Shown: positions 33,518 to 41,296 of the stretch, one piece after another | How the letters are laid out: the number at the start of each line of letters is the position of its first letter | How positions within the stretch are numbered: position 1 is the stretch's first letter | DNA from: an uncultured Oscillospiraceae bacterium | GTDB lineage: Bacteria; Bacillota; Clostridia; Oscillospirales; Oscillospiraceae | DNA: 64,000 bases | Reading direction: 5' to 3' | Assembly (NCBI GenBank): GCA_934589675.1 | Contig: CAKTOF010000005.1 | Span: 91,546 to 155,545 of the forward strand | Position numbers and translations under genes: made by a program | Notes under the pieces: model-generated | The model's input: only the letters and a program-made list of their open reading frames with translations | Told to the model about the DNA's origin: nothing | The model's database searches: none

Positions 33518-34411
33518 ATGAAAAAAGCAAGCAGATTGTTCCGGCTGGTGCTCATGCTGGCCTTTGTCATCGCGGCGCTCACGGCTGTGGCCGGCGCAAC
33601 TGAGCTCAAGCTCGGCGTCGGCATCGTCGAGTCGAGCGGCCTGCGCCTTCGCGCCAAGCCCACGACGGGCGCGGACGTGCTGGCCACGGCATCCTACGGC
33701 GACACGGTCGTCGTCATCCGTGACACCGGCGATGGCTGGTATCTCGTCGACTACAACCTCGAGATCGGCTACATGTCCAAGGACTATCTGACGTTCAAAG
33801 CCGCCGAGAACGTTGAGCTCGGCGACGGCGAGGCCAACACCGCCGTTGTCAACATCCGCGCCACCCCGTCGGCAGAGGGCGATCTGCTCGCGCAGATGAG
33901 TGAGGGCGACAAAGCCCGCATCATCGGCATCAACAGCACATTCTATAAGGTCATCTACAACGGCACGACCGGCTATGTCCGCAGCGACCTGCTCGCGCTG
34001 ACCGAGGCTCCGCTCTCCAACAGCTCCGGCGTCGCCGTGAGCATCGGCAGCCAGCTGGTCGACTATGCGTACAACTACCTCGGCGTCAGCTACGTCTGGG
34101 GCGGCACGACGCCGAGCGGCTTTGACTGCTCCGGCTTCACGAAGTACGTCTGCAACGCCTTCGGCTACTCCATCAACCGCACGGCTGCGCAGCAGCTCGG
34201 AAACGGCACCTCGATCTCCCAGAGCGAGCTTCAGCCCGGCGACCTCGTGTTCTTCGCCAATACATACGCCTCGTCCGCGGCCGCCACGCACGTCGGCATT
34301 TACGTCGGCGACGGCAAGTTCATCCACGCGGCCTCCGGCGGCGTCAAGGTCACGGCTCTGTCCGACAGCTACTACGCCTGCCGCTACGTCGGCGCCCGCC
34401 GCATCGTGTAA
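33518..34411 (+). CDS. Secreted NlpC/P60 endopeptidase with two SH3 domains
   Basis: Cell wall hydrolase cutting stem peptides (D-Glu to diamino acid), exported. 297 residues. Signal peptide about 1-27 (ending AVAGA), SH3b domain 1 (about 35-92; SGLRLRAKPTTGADVLATASYGD), SH3b domain 2 (about 105-165; VNIRATPSAEGDLL), then NlpC/P60 from about 180. The catalytic triad is visible: Cys in GFDCSGF, His in THVGIYVG and the third residue in FIHAASGG. AGGAGG precedes ATG 33518. It follows a terminator and may rely on read-through or an unseen promoter. Confidence 0.94.
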   Translation: MKKASRLFRLVLMLAFVIAALTAVAGATELKLGVGIVESSGLRLRAKPTTGADVLATASYGDTVVVIRDTGDGWYLVDYNLEIGYMSKDYLTFKAAENVELGDGEANTAVVNIRATPSAEGDLLAQMSEGDKARIIGINSTFYKVIYNGTTGYVRSDLLALTEAPLSNSSGVAVSIGSQLVDYAYNYLGVSYVWGGTTPSGFDCSGFTKYVCNAFGYSINRTAAQQLGNGTSISQSELQPGDLVFFANTYASSAAATHVGIYVGDGKFIHAASGGVKVTALSDSYYACRYVGARRIV

Positions 34412-34435
34412 TCAAGCCCAATCTCGGAACCTGTC

Positions 34436-34468
34436 ATCCCCGGCGCTTCGCAGCGCCGGGGATTTTTT
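34436..34468 (+). terminator. Terminator after the NlpC/P60 gene
   Basis: An 11-bp stem (ATCCCCGGCGC / GCGCCGGGGAT), loop TTCGCA, then TTTTTT. Confidence 0.9.
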
Positions 34469-34561
34469 CGCGCCGTGAGCGCCTTGTGGGAGCGGATAGT
34501 ATCCACCCGAAAGCCCGATTGCGGAGTGCAGCAAAATAGAAGAACGCGCTGATTGCGGCGC

Positions 34562-34740
34562 GCGCCAAAGCCTCCCCTGTGTAAGGGGAGGTGGCACGGC
34601 GGTACGCCGTAGCGGAGGGGTTGTAGGGCAAAGGGTTTGCCGCAGGGTTCGTTCTAACGCGGCTCTTGTACAAAGTCCGACCCTACAACTCCTCAGTCAG
34701 CTTCGCTGACAGCTCCCCTTGTACAGGGGAGCCTTGGCGC
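34562..34740. repeat. MITE-like palindromic intergenic repeat, copy B
   Basis: About 179 bases with imperfect terminal inverted repeats: GCGCCAA-x-GCCTCCCCTGTGT on the left against ACAGGGGAGCC-TTGGCGC on the right. A second internal pair (GGAGGGGTTGTAGGG against CCCTACAACTCCTC) and a GTCAGC-TTC-GCTGAC hairpin lie within. It contains no coding frame. The remaining gene-free sequence 34471-34788 shows nothing else. Confidence 0.7.
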
Positions 34741-34788
34741 TGACCGTAGTCGACGCATTCTTCCCCGCTTCCCTGCCCCCGCAGGCGC

Positions 34789-34821
34789 AAAAAAACCGGC
34801 AGGCTCTCGCCTGCCGGTTTT
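34789..34821 (-). terminator. Terminator of the efp-zinc-ribbon gene pair
   Basis: Stem ACCGGCAGGC / GCCTGCCGGT, loop TCTC or GAGA, with a T-run on the minus strand (TTTTTTTGCG). Confidence 0.85.
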
Positions 34822-34833
34822 CGTATTCAGGAA

Positions 34834-35238
34834 TTACTCTTCCTCGTCGTCCTCGCCGTCGAGATCGAACTCCAGCTCCTCGCCGCAGCTCGGGCAGTCG
34901 ATGACGCCCTGGTCGAGCATGTCCTCGTCGACGGTGATGACCTCGCCGCACGACGGGCACTTGACCTCGTAGTAAATCTCGCCGTCGTCGTCCTCGTCGT
35001 CGAAGTCGTCGTCCTCATCGTCGTCGAGATACTCCTCGATGGCATCGAGCTCCTCGGAGATCATGTCGAGCTCGTCAGAGACCGCACCGGCATTGTCGTC
35101 CAGGTCGGCAATGGCGAGCGAGACGTCCTCGAGCATGTCGAGGATGCCCTCGATGAGCTTGCCCTCAGCCTTGGAAGTGTCGAGGCCAAGGCCGTCCTTG
35201 AGGCCCTTGAGATAGGCCGCCTTTTCAGTCAGCGTCAT
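34834..35238 (-). CDS. CD1247-type zinc-ribbon protein
   Basis: 134 residues. The N-terminal half (TEKAAYLKGLKDGLGLD...EGKLIEGILDMLEDV) is the helical CD1247 N-terminal domain, probably coiled-coil. A strongly acidic linker (DDDEDDDFDDEDDD) follows, then a zinc ribbon with two CPSCGE knuckles about 24 residues apart, then an acidic end. Function is unknown in the family; the fold suggests protein or nucleic acid binding. It is 25 bases after efp on the same transcript. Start ATG 35238 with AGGAGGA upstream. Confidence 0.88.
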   Translation of the reverse strand: MTLTEKAAYLKGLKDGLGLDTSKAEGKLIEGILDMLEDVSLAIADLDDNAGAVSDELDMISEELDAIEEYLDDDEDDDFDDEDDDGEIYYEVKCPSCGEVITVDEDMLDQGVIDCPSCGEELEFDLDGEDDEEE

Positions 35239-35263
35239 AGTCAGATCCTCCTAAAAGATATGA

Positions 35264-35833
35264 TCAGTTCTTGCAGCGTGCAAGATACTCACCCGTGCGG
35301 GTGTCGATCTGGATGCGGTCGCCCTCGTTGATGAACAGCGGAACCTTGATCTCCGCGCCGGTCTCGACGGTGGCGGGCTTGAGCACGTTCGTCGCAGTGT
35401 TGCCGGCGAAGCCCGGGTCGGTCTGCGTGACGGTCAGCTCGACGAAGTTCGGGATCTCGACCGAGAAGACCTTGCCCTTGAACGAGAGCAGCTTGCACGG
35501 ATCGTTCTCCTTGACGAACTTGAAGTTCTCCGGGAGATCCTCCTTTGCGATCGGCTCCATCTCGTATGTCTCCGTGTCCATGAAGTAGTAAAGGTCGCCG
35601 TCGGAGTAGGAGTACTCGACGTCCTTGCGCTCAATGAACGCCTCTTCGAACTTCGCGGTCGGGTTGAACGACGTCTCGGTCACGCCGCCGGTGATGATGT
35701 TCTTCATCTTCGTGCGGACGAACGCGGCGCCCTTGCCGGGCTTGACGTGCTGGAACTCGACGACCATCATAAGCTTGCCTTCATATTCAAAGGTCTTGCC
35801 GTTTCTGAAATCGCTGGCAGTGATCGTAGCCAT
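35264..35833 (-). CDS. efp: Translation elongation factor P
   Basis: Relieves ribosome stalling at polyproline stretches. 189 residues with three beta-barrel domains. The exposed loop near the tRNA acceptor end reads VKPGKGAA with Lys34 at the modifiable position. Domain III ends with the conserved GDRIQIDTRTGEYLAR. No modification enzyme gene (epmA/B or similar) is in the window. AGGAGG precedes ATG 35833. Its upstream neighbour is pepP, as in many Firmicutes, but efp also has its own promoter. Confidence 0.97.
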   Translation of the reverse strand: MATITASDFRNGKTFEYEGKLMMVVEFQHVKPGKGAAFVRTKMKNIITGGVTETSFNPTAKFEEAFIERKDVEYSYSDGDLYYFMDTETYEMEPIAKEDLPENFKFVKENDPCKLLSFKGKVFSVEIPNFVELTVTQTDPGFAGNTATNVLKPATVETGAEIKVPLFINEGDRIQIDTRTGEYLARCKN

Positions 35834-35885
35834 TGCTTATCCTCCTGTAGTATCCCGCATGATGCGGACAAAATATTCCTATAAT

Positions 35886-35914
35886 ATTCTAGCCGATAAT
35901 CCCGAAAAAAACAA
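35886..35914 (-). promoter_or_regulatory. Promoter of efp
   Basis: Minus strand TTGTTT (35909-35914), 17-base spacer, TAGAAT (35886-35891), about 53 bases before the start. Confidence 0.55.
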
Positions 35915-35943
35915 GGTTTTCCGGGCAATTTCAGGCGGGAAGT

Positions 35944-37008
35944 TTACAAAATAATGAGCTCCTTCGGGCTTTTCGTAATGACGCGGCAGCCGTTTTCTTC
36001 AAAAATCACGACGTCCTCAATGCGCACGCCGAATTTGCCCGGCAGATAGATGCCCGGCTCCGCCGAGCAGACGGCATTGACCGGCATGAGCGTCGTCCCG
36101 GCCGGGTTGCAGTTCGGCGCCTCGTGGATCTCGAGGCCGAGGCTGTGGCCGTAGCCATGGCCGAAATACGCGCCGTAGCCGGCATCCGCGATGACCTTGC
36201 GCGCGGCGCCGTCGATGACGCGCCCCTCCACGCCGGCGCGCGTGGCGGCGATGCCGGCCAGCTGCGCGCGCAGAACAGTCTCGTAGACGGTCTTCATCTC
36301 GTCCGTAACGGAGCCGAGCGCGACCGTGCGCGTCATATCCGAGCAGTAGCCGCCCAGCTTGCAGCCGAAGTCCATCGTGACAAAGTCGCCTTTTTGCAGC
36401 ACGCGGTCGCCCGGGACGCCGTGCGGCAGGCTCGTATTCGGGCCGGAGACGACGATCGGATCGAACGACAGCCCGTCCGCGCCGGCGCGGTAGAAATGGT
36501 AGATGAGCTCCGCGGCCAGTTCTTTTTCCGTCATGCCCGGATGGATGATCGTAAGCAGCTCCGCAAACACGTCGTCGGTCATCTGCTGCGCGGCGATCAT
36601 CCGCTCAAGCTCCCACGGCTCCTTCGCCGCGCGGAACGCGCCCAGCTCCTTCTGCATGGGGACAAGCTCGGCGTGCAGGTCTTTTTTCCACTGCTCAAAC
36701 TCTGCGACGGTCAGGAAGCTCTCCTCATAGCCGAGCGTCTTGACGCCGAAGTCGGCAATGGCGTCGTTCAGGCGCTGGGCGTAGGTGTGCTCCGCATCTG
36801 TCATCAGGACCTCATAGCCCTTCAGGTTATTCTCGGCCGCCTCGATGTAGCGGCTGTCGGTGAAATAGCGGCAGCCGGCCTTCGTCACAATGGCCGCGCC
36901 CTCAGCGATGTCGTACTGCGCGCTGTAAAAGCGGCTGACGCGGCTGGTGAGCAGCAGACCATCGACGCCCGTACCGAGCAGGCTCTGGTACTTTTCAAAG
37001 TTCGTCAT
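35944..37008 (-). CDS. Xaa-Pro aminopeptidase (M24 family)
   Basis: 354 residues. Cleaves N-terminal residues before proline. The creatinase N-terminal domain (about 1-125) is followed by the pita-bread metalloprotease domain. The dinuclear metal ligands are visible: DFGCKLGGYCSDMTRT (two Asp), GHGYGHSLGLEIHE (His) and GIYLPGKFGVRIEDVV (Glu). AAGGAG 9 bases before ATG 37006-37008 fixes the start; a longer frame runs back into yqeG. The start overlaps the yqeG stop (ATGA), so the two are coupled. Confidence 0.95.
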   Translation of the reverse strand: MTNFEKYQSLLGTGVDGLLLTSRVSRFYSAQYDIAEGAAIVTKAGCRYFTDSRYIEAAENNLKGYEVLMTDAEHTYAQRLNDAIADFGVKTLGYEESFLTVAEFEQWKKDLHAELVPMQKELGAFRAAKEPWELERMIAAQQMTDDVFAELLTIIHPGMTEKELAAELIYHFYRAGADGLSFDPIVVSGPNTSLPHGVPGDRVLQKGDFVTMDFGCKLGGYCSDMTRTVALGSVTDEMKTVYETVLRAQLAGIAATRAGVEGRVIDGAARKVIADAGYGAYFGHGYGHSLGLEIHEAPNCNPAGTTLMPVNAVCSAEPGIYLPGKFGVRIEDVVIFEENGCRVITKSPKELIIL

Positions 37009-37505
37009 GATTTTAATCTCCTTTTTGCGATTTGGATCCACGGCTGCTCCGCGTAGTTTCGCAGACGCAGGGGGAAAATATGCAGCAGAATCGGCCGCAC
37101 GAGAATGCTGAGCACCCCCGCGCAATTCCCGCCGAGAACGTCCGTATAGATCTGGTCGCCGGCCAGCGCCGCCCGCTCCGGCGGGCAGGAAAAGCGTTTG
37201 AGCGCCTCTTTGATGCCGCGGGTTCCGGGCTTTTTGGCGCGCACCACATACGGCAGGCCGTACTGCTTGCAGAATTCCGGCACGCGCGCGCGCAGGCTGT
37301 TGGAGACGATGCACAGCTGAATGCCCGCGCCGAGGACTTCGGAAAACCACGCCGTGACGGCCGGTTCCGGCACGCTGGTCGTATACGGGACGATCGTATT
37401 GTCAAAGTCGAGCAGCAAAAGCTCCACGCCGCGTTCCTTGAGCCACTCCGGACGGATGTCCGTCAGGCGGTCAAACATCGCGCGCGGAAGCAGGGAAAAA
37501 GACAT
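37005..37505 (-). CDS. yqeG: YqeG family HAD IIIA-type phosphatase
   Basis: 166 residues. HAD motif I DFDNTIVPY (nucleophile Asp), motif II in CIVSNSLRARV, motif III Lys in RAKKPGTRGI and motif IV GDQIYTDVLGG. The yeast relative Gep4 dephosphorylates phosphatidylglycerol phosphate; the bacterial role is likely similar but unproved. In Bacillus yqeG heads the yqeH-yhbY-nadD cluster; here it has moved to the pepP-efp genes. Start ATG 37505. Confidence 0.9.
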   Translation of the reverse strand: MSFSLLPRAMFDRLTDIRPEWLKERGVELLLLDFDNTIVPYTTSVPEPAVTAWFSEVLGAGIQLCIVSNSLRARVPEFCKQYGLPYVVRAKKPGTRGIKEALKRFSCPPERAALAGDQIYTDVLGGNCAGVLSILVRPILLHIFPLRLRNYAEQPWIQIAKRRLKS

Positions 37506-37573
37506 ACGCAGCCCCTGCCTTTCATAGGATCTTCCAGGCGGGCCGCATGGCCGCGCCTCGGGTTACCTGAGAC

Positions 37574-37602
37574 ATTATAGCACCAGAAACGGGGGTTGTC
37601 CA
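37574..37602 (-). promoter_or_regulatory. Promoter of yqeG-pepP
   Basis: Minus strand TGGACA (37597-37602), 17-base spacer, TATAAT (37574-37579). It touches the start codon of the divergent gene at 37602. Confidence 0.6.
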
Positions 37603-38120
37603 TGGCCGATACGCTCATCGTGACCGGTCCGGAGGATCTTTCATCCGCGCTGCGCGCCGCGGGCAGGACAGGGTCGCGCGTGCTTCTGACGGGCGGCGCG
37701 GCCGGGGCGCTCCCACCTGCGCAGGCTGGCGTTCGGCTCTATGTCCCGCCGGAGCTGGCCGCGCAGTTTCCGGAGGCGCACGTTGCGGTGCTCTGCCCGC
37801 TGACAGGGCAGCCGGTCTTTTCCCTGCTGCGGCGGCACCATCTTCGGTTCGGCGCGCGCGCGGCGGCCGTGTTCCGGCCCGGCGCGCTCCTTGCCGAGCT
37901 GCGGCCGGGGCAGCCGGCGCAGCTTCGCGCGGCGCGGCCGGACGCGATCGACGGCGACGTGCGCTGCTCCCCTGCCTGCCTGTGCGCCTATACGCTCACG
38001 CGCCGCGAAGGTGAGATCACCGCCGTGCTCTTTGACACGGAAAAAACGCTCGCCCAGCGCTGCGCGCTTGCGCGGCGGCTCGGCGTCGAGTGCATCGTCC
38101 TGCCGGATGAGCCGGCATGA
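37602..38120 (+). CDS. Hypothetical protein of 172 residues
   Basis: Not recognised. Starts MADTLIVTGPEDLSSAL, then an Arg/Ala/Gly-rich stretch, CSPACLCAYTLTRREGEITAVLFDTEKTL in the second half, and ends CIVLPDEPA. No signal peptide or membrane helix. GGGGG 6 bases before ATG 37602 is the likely ribosome site; an in-frame TTG two codons earlier is closer to it and less likely. Its promoter is not visible, since the region just upstream is the yqeG promoter. Base composition matches its neighbours. Confidence 0.6.
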   Translation: MADTLIVTGPEDLSSALRAAGRTGSRVLLTGGAAGALPPAQAGVRLYVPPELAAQFPEAHVAVLCPLTGQPVFSLLRRHHLRFGARAAAVFRPGALLAELRPGQPAQLRAARPDAIDGDVRCSPACLCAYTLTRREGEITAVLFDTEKTLAQRCALARRLGVECIVLPDEPA

Positions 38121-38155
38121 AAAAGGCCCTCTGCCATATGGCAGAGGGCCTAAAA
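38121..38155 (-). terminator. Bidirectional terminator between the 37602 gene and rpsU
   Basis: A 12-bp perfect stem AGGCCCTCTGCC / GGCAGAGGGCCT, loop ATAT. Minus-strand tail is TTTTTCATG. Confidence 0.85.
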
Positions 38156-38157
38156 TC

Positions 38158-38340
38158 TCAGTAGGATTTTCTCTTGTTCTTACGTGCAGCTTCGGACTTC
38201 TGCTTACGCTTGAGGCTCGGGCTGACATAATGCTCGCGCTTTTTGACCTCGGCGATCACGCCGGCCTTCTGGCAGCTCCGCTTGAACCGCTTGAGCGCAT
38301 TTTCAAGGGACTCGCCCTCTTTGACACGAACTTCTGACAT
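38158..38340 (-). CDS. rpsU: 30S ribosomal protein S21
   Basis: 60 residues: SEVRVKEGESLENALKRFKRSC, then KAGVIAEVKKREHY and a Lys/Arg-rich tail ending KRKSY. Size and composition are normal. Two adjacent ATGs are possible (38338-38340 or 38341-38343); the downstream one is better spaced from the purine-rich GGAGGGAGGG. Single-gene transcript with a consensus promoter and a strong terminator. Confidence 0.96.
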   Translation of the reverse strand: MSEVRVKEGESLENALKRFKRSCQKAGVIAEVKKREHYVSPSLKRKQKSEAARKNKRKSY

Positions 38341-38401
38341 CATTTTCCCTCCCTCCGGCACGTTGCGGGAACGTTACAAAGCCATTTCAATAGCCTTAAA
38401 C

Positions 38402-38430
38402 ATTATATGCATTCTGTCGCCAAATGTCAA
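38402..38430 (-). promoter_or_regulatory. Full-consensus promoter of rpsU
   Basis: Minus strand TTGACA (38425-38430), exactly 17 bases, TATAAT (38402-38407). Confidence 0.9.
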
Positions 38431-38455
38431 GCATTTACTTGCGGGCGGACAGGAT

Positions 38456-40867
38456 TTACTTGATAATGAGGTTCACGAGCTTGTTCTTGACGACGATGGT
38501 CTTGACGATCTTCCCGCCGCCTTCCAGCTGGCGCTGGACTTTATCGAGCGCCTCGGCCGCGGCAATGACGGTCTCGTCGTCAGAATCGGCCTCGACCGTG
38601 ATGGTGCCGCGCAGCTTGCCGCCCACCTGAACGGCCATCTCCACGACGGCGTCGCGGCACTTGCTCTCATCGTACTTCGGCCACTCGGACACCGAGCAGA
38701 TGCCCTCAAAGCCCTGCATCTCCCAGAGCTCGTCGGCGATGTGCGGCGCGAACGGGCTGACAAGCTGCAAAAACGTGCGAAGCTCCGCGCGATTGCAGCC
38801 CGTCTCGCCGAACTGGTTGAGCAGCGTCATCAGCGCCGCGATGGCCGTGTTGGCCTTGAGGTTCTCGATGTCCTCGCTGACCTTGCGGATCGTTTTGTGC
38901 ATCAGCGACTCGTTTGCGGCAGAGTATGCCGTCTCCTGATCCGTCACGCTCTCGCCGAGGTTCCAGATGCGGTCGAGGAAGCGCTTCGTGCCGCGCACGG
39001 CGGTCTTCGACCACGGAACGGCCTTTTCAAAGTCGCCGATGAACATGATGTAGGTGCGCATCGTGTCGGCGCCGTACTCGTTGATGACGTCTGTCGGGTT
39101 GATGACGTTGCCGCGGGACTTCGACATTTTGTCGCCGTTCTCGCCGAGGATCATGCCGTGGCTCGTGCGCTTCTGATACGGCTCCTTCGTCGGGACGACG
39201 CCGATGTCATACAGGAATTTATGCCAGAAGCGCGAATAGAGCAGGTGGAGCGTCGTATGCTCCATGCCGCCGTTGTACCAGTCGACGGGGCTCCAGTATT
39301 TGAGCGCCTCCGGCGAGGCAAGCGCTTCATCGTTGTGCGGATCCATATAGCGCAGATAGTACCACGACGAGCCGGCCCACTGCGGCATGGTGTCCGTCTC
39401 GCGCTTGGCGTTGCCGCCGCACTGCGGGCACTTGCAGTTGACCCAGTCCGTGATCGGCGCGAGCGGGCTCTCGCCGTCGTCCGTCGGCTCGTAGCTGTCG
39501 ACCTGCGGGAGCACGAGCGGCAGCTCGCTCTCCGGCAGCGGAACGGTGCCGCACTTCGGACAGTGGACGATCGGGATCGGCTCGCCCCAGTAGCGCTGAC
39601 GGGAGAAGACCCAGTCGCGCAGCTTGAAGTTGACCTGCGCATGGCCGACGCCGCGCTCCTCCAGCCACGCCGTCATGGCCGGGATGGCGTCCTTGACCGT
39701 CATGCCGTTGAGGAAGTCGGAGTTGACCATCGTCGCCGTATCGTCCTTGGCGACAAATGCCTCTTTCGTCACGTCGCCGCCGGCGACGACCTCCACGATG
39801 GGAAGGCCGAACTTCGTGGCAAACTCCCAGTCGCGCTGGTCGTGGCCCGGGACGGCCATGATGGCGCCGGTGCCGTATGTCGAAAGAACATAGTCCGAGA
39901 TAAAGATCGGGATCTCCTTGCCGGTCGCGGGATTGATGCCGCGCACGCCGCGAAGCTCGACGCCGGTCTTTTCCTTGTTGAGCTCCGTGCGCTCCATGTC
40001 GGATTTTGAGGCAGCAAACTGCTGGTATTTTGCGACCTCGTCGGCGTTTTCGAGCTTGTCCTGCCAGACCTTGAGCAGCTTGTGCTCCGGCGAGAGGACC
40101 ATATACGTCGCGCCGAAGAGCGTATCCGGGCGCGTCGTGTAGACGACGATGTCGTCGCCCGCCGTCGTGTGGAACATGACCTCAGCGCCGGTGGAGCGGC
40201 CGATCCAGTTGCGCTGCTGGATCTTGACGCGCTCGATATAGTCCACGTCGTCGAGATCGTCGAGCAGGCGCTGGGCGTACTTTGTGATGCGGAGCATCCA
40301 CTGGCTCTTCTCCTTGCGGACGACCGGCGCACCGCAGCGCTCGCACACGCCCTCGACGACCTCCTCGTTGGCGAGGACGCACTTGCAGCTCGTGCACCAG
40401 TTCACCGGCATCTTCGCCTTGTAGGCAAGGCCGTTTTTGTAGAGCTGAAGGAAGATCCACTGCGTCCACTTGACGTACTTCGGGTCGGTCGTATTGATCT
40501 CACGATCCCAGTCGAAGCTGTAGCCGAGGCTCTTGAGCTGGCCACGGAACGTCTTGATGTTCCGCTCGGTAACGATGCTCGGGTGGATGTGGTTTTTGAT
40601 GGCGTAGTTCTCCGTCGGCAGGCCAAACGCGTCGTAGCCGATCGGGAACAGGACATTGTAGCCCTCCATGCGGCGCTTGCGCGCGACGACGTCCATGGCC
40701 GTGTACGGCCGGGCGTGGCCGACGTGCAGGCCGGCGCCGGACGGGTACGGGAACTCGACGAGTGCGTAGAATTTCTCCTTCGTGCTGGTGTTGTCGGCCG
40801 CGTAGAGCTTTTCGTCCTCCCAGCGCTTCTGCCATTTCTGCTCAATGGCAGAAAAATCGTACTTCAT
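38456..40867 (-). CDS. leuS: Leucine--tRNA ligase
   Basis: 803 residues, full length class I synthetase. HIGH-type motif HVGHARPYTAMDV near residue 47, zinc-type knuckles (CTSCKCVLANEEVVEGVCERCG; CPKCGT), the CP1 editing domain with TRPDTLFGATYMV, and KMSKS in GDKMSKSRGNVINP. The C-terminal anticodon and ubiquitin-like tail are present. It lies 18 bases after rsfS and is the last gene of the long minus-strand run. No T-box precedes it and no terminator follows directly. Confidence 0.97.
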   Translation of the reverse strand: MKYDFSAIEQKWQKRWEDEKLYAADNTSTKEKFYALVEFPYPSGAGLHVGHARPYTAMDVVARKRRMEGYNVLFPIGYDAFGLPTENYAIKNHIHPSIVTERNIKTFRGQLKSLGYSFDWDREINTTDPKYVKWTQWIFLQLYKNGLAYKAKMPVNWCTSCKCVLANEEVVEGVCERCGAPVVRKEKSQWMLRITKYAQRLLDDLDDVDYIERVKIQQRNWIGRSTGAEVMFHTTAGDDIVVYTTRPDTLFGATYMVLSPEHKLLKVWQDKLENADEVAKYQQFAASKSDMERTELNKEKTGVELRGVRGINPATGKEIPIFISDYVLSTYGTGAIMAVPGHDQRDWEFATKFGLPIVEVVAGGDVTKEAFVAKDDTATMVNSDFLNGMTVKDAIPAMTAWLEERGVGHAQVNFKLRDWVFSRQRYWGEPIPIVHCPKCGTVPLPESELPLVLPQVDSYEPTDDGESPLAPITDWVNCKCPQCGGNAKRETDTMPQWAGSSWYYLRYMDPHNDEALASPEALKYWSPVDWYNGGMEHTTLHLLYSRFWHKFLYDIGVVPTKEPYQKRTSHGMILGENGDKMSKSRGNVINPTDVINEYGADTMRTYIMFIGDFEKAVPWSKTAVRGTKRFLDRIWNLGESVTDQETAYSAANESLMHKTIRKVSEDIENLKANTAIAALMTLLNQFGETGCNRAELRTFLQLVSPFAPHIADELWEMQGFEGICSVSEWPKYDESKCRDAVVEMAVQVGGKLRGTITVEADSDDETVIAAAEALDKVQRQLEGGGKIVKTIVVKNKLVNLIIK

Positions 40868-40885
40868 GATGGTGATCCTTCTTCC

Positions 40886-41242
40886 TTACTGTTCGTTGGT
40901 CTCGATCGCGACCGGGATGGCGTCGCTCCAGAGACGCTCCAGGTCGTAAAACTTTCTGGTCTCTTCCGTGAAAACGTGCACGACGAGGCAGCCGTAGTCG
41001 AGCAGGACCCACGTCCCGCTGCGCTGGCCCTCGCGGCGGAGCATCGGCTCGCCGCGCTCATCGAGCTGCTTTTCCACCTCATCGCACAGCGTCTTGACGT
41101 GCGTGTTCGACGTGCCGGTGCAGATGAGAAAATAGTCGGCGACGACCGTGATATCGCTGACCTTCATCAGCCGGACGTTCTCGCCTTTTTTGTCGCAGAG
41201 CGCCTTCGCGGCGCACATGGCCACCTCGTGGGGTGTCATCAT
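40886..41242 (-). CDS. rsfS: Ribosomal silencing factor RsfS
   Basis: 118 residues, complete DUF143/Iojap domain: AKALCDKKGENVRLMKVSDITVVADYFLICTGTSNTHVKTL and GTWVLLDYGCLVVHVFTEETRKFYDLERLW. It binds ribosomal protein L14 and blocks subunit joining when nutrients are low. Start ATG 41240-41242 has AGGAGG 10 bases upstream; the next codon is also ATG. Follows the LCP gene and precedes leuS. Confidence 0.95.
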   Translation of the reverse strand: MMTPHEVAMCAAKALCDKKGENVRLMKVSDITVVADYFLICTGTSNTHVKTLCDEVEKQLDERGEPMLRREGQRSGTWVLLDYGCLVVHVFTEETRKFYDLERLWSDAIPVAIETNEQ

Positions 41243-41296
41243 AGATGCAGTTCCTCCTGTAGGCACACGCGCCGCGCGCGGGCCGAATTGGTTGGA

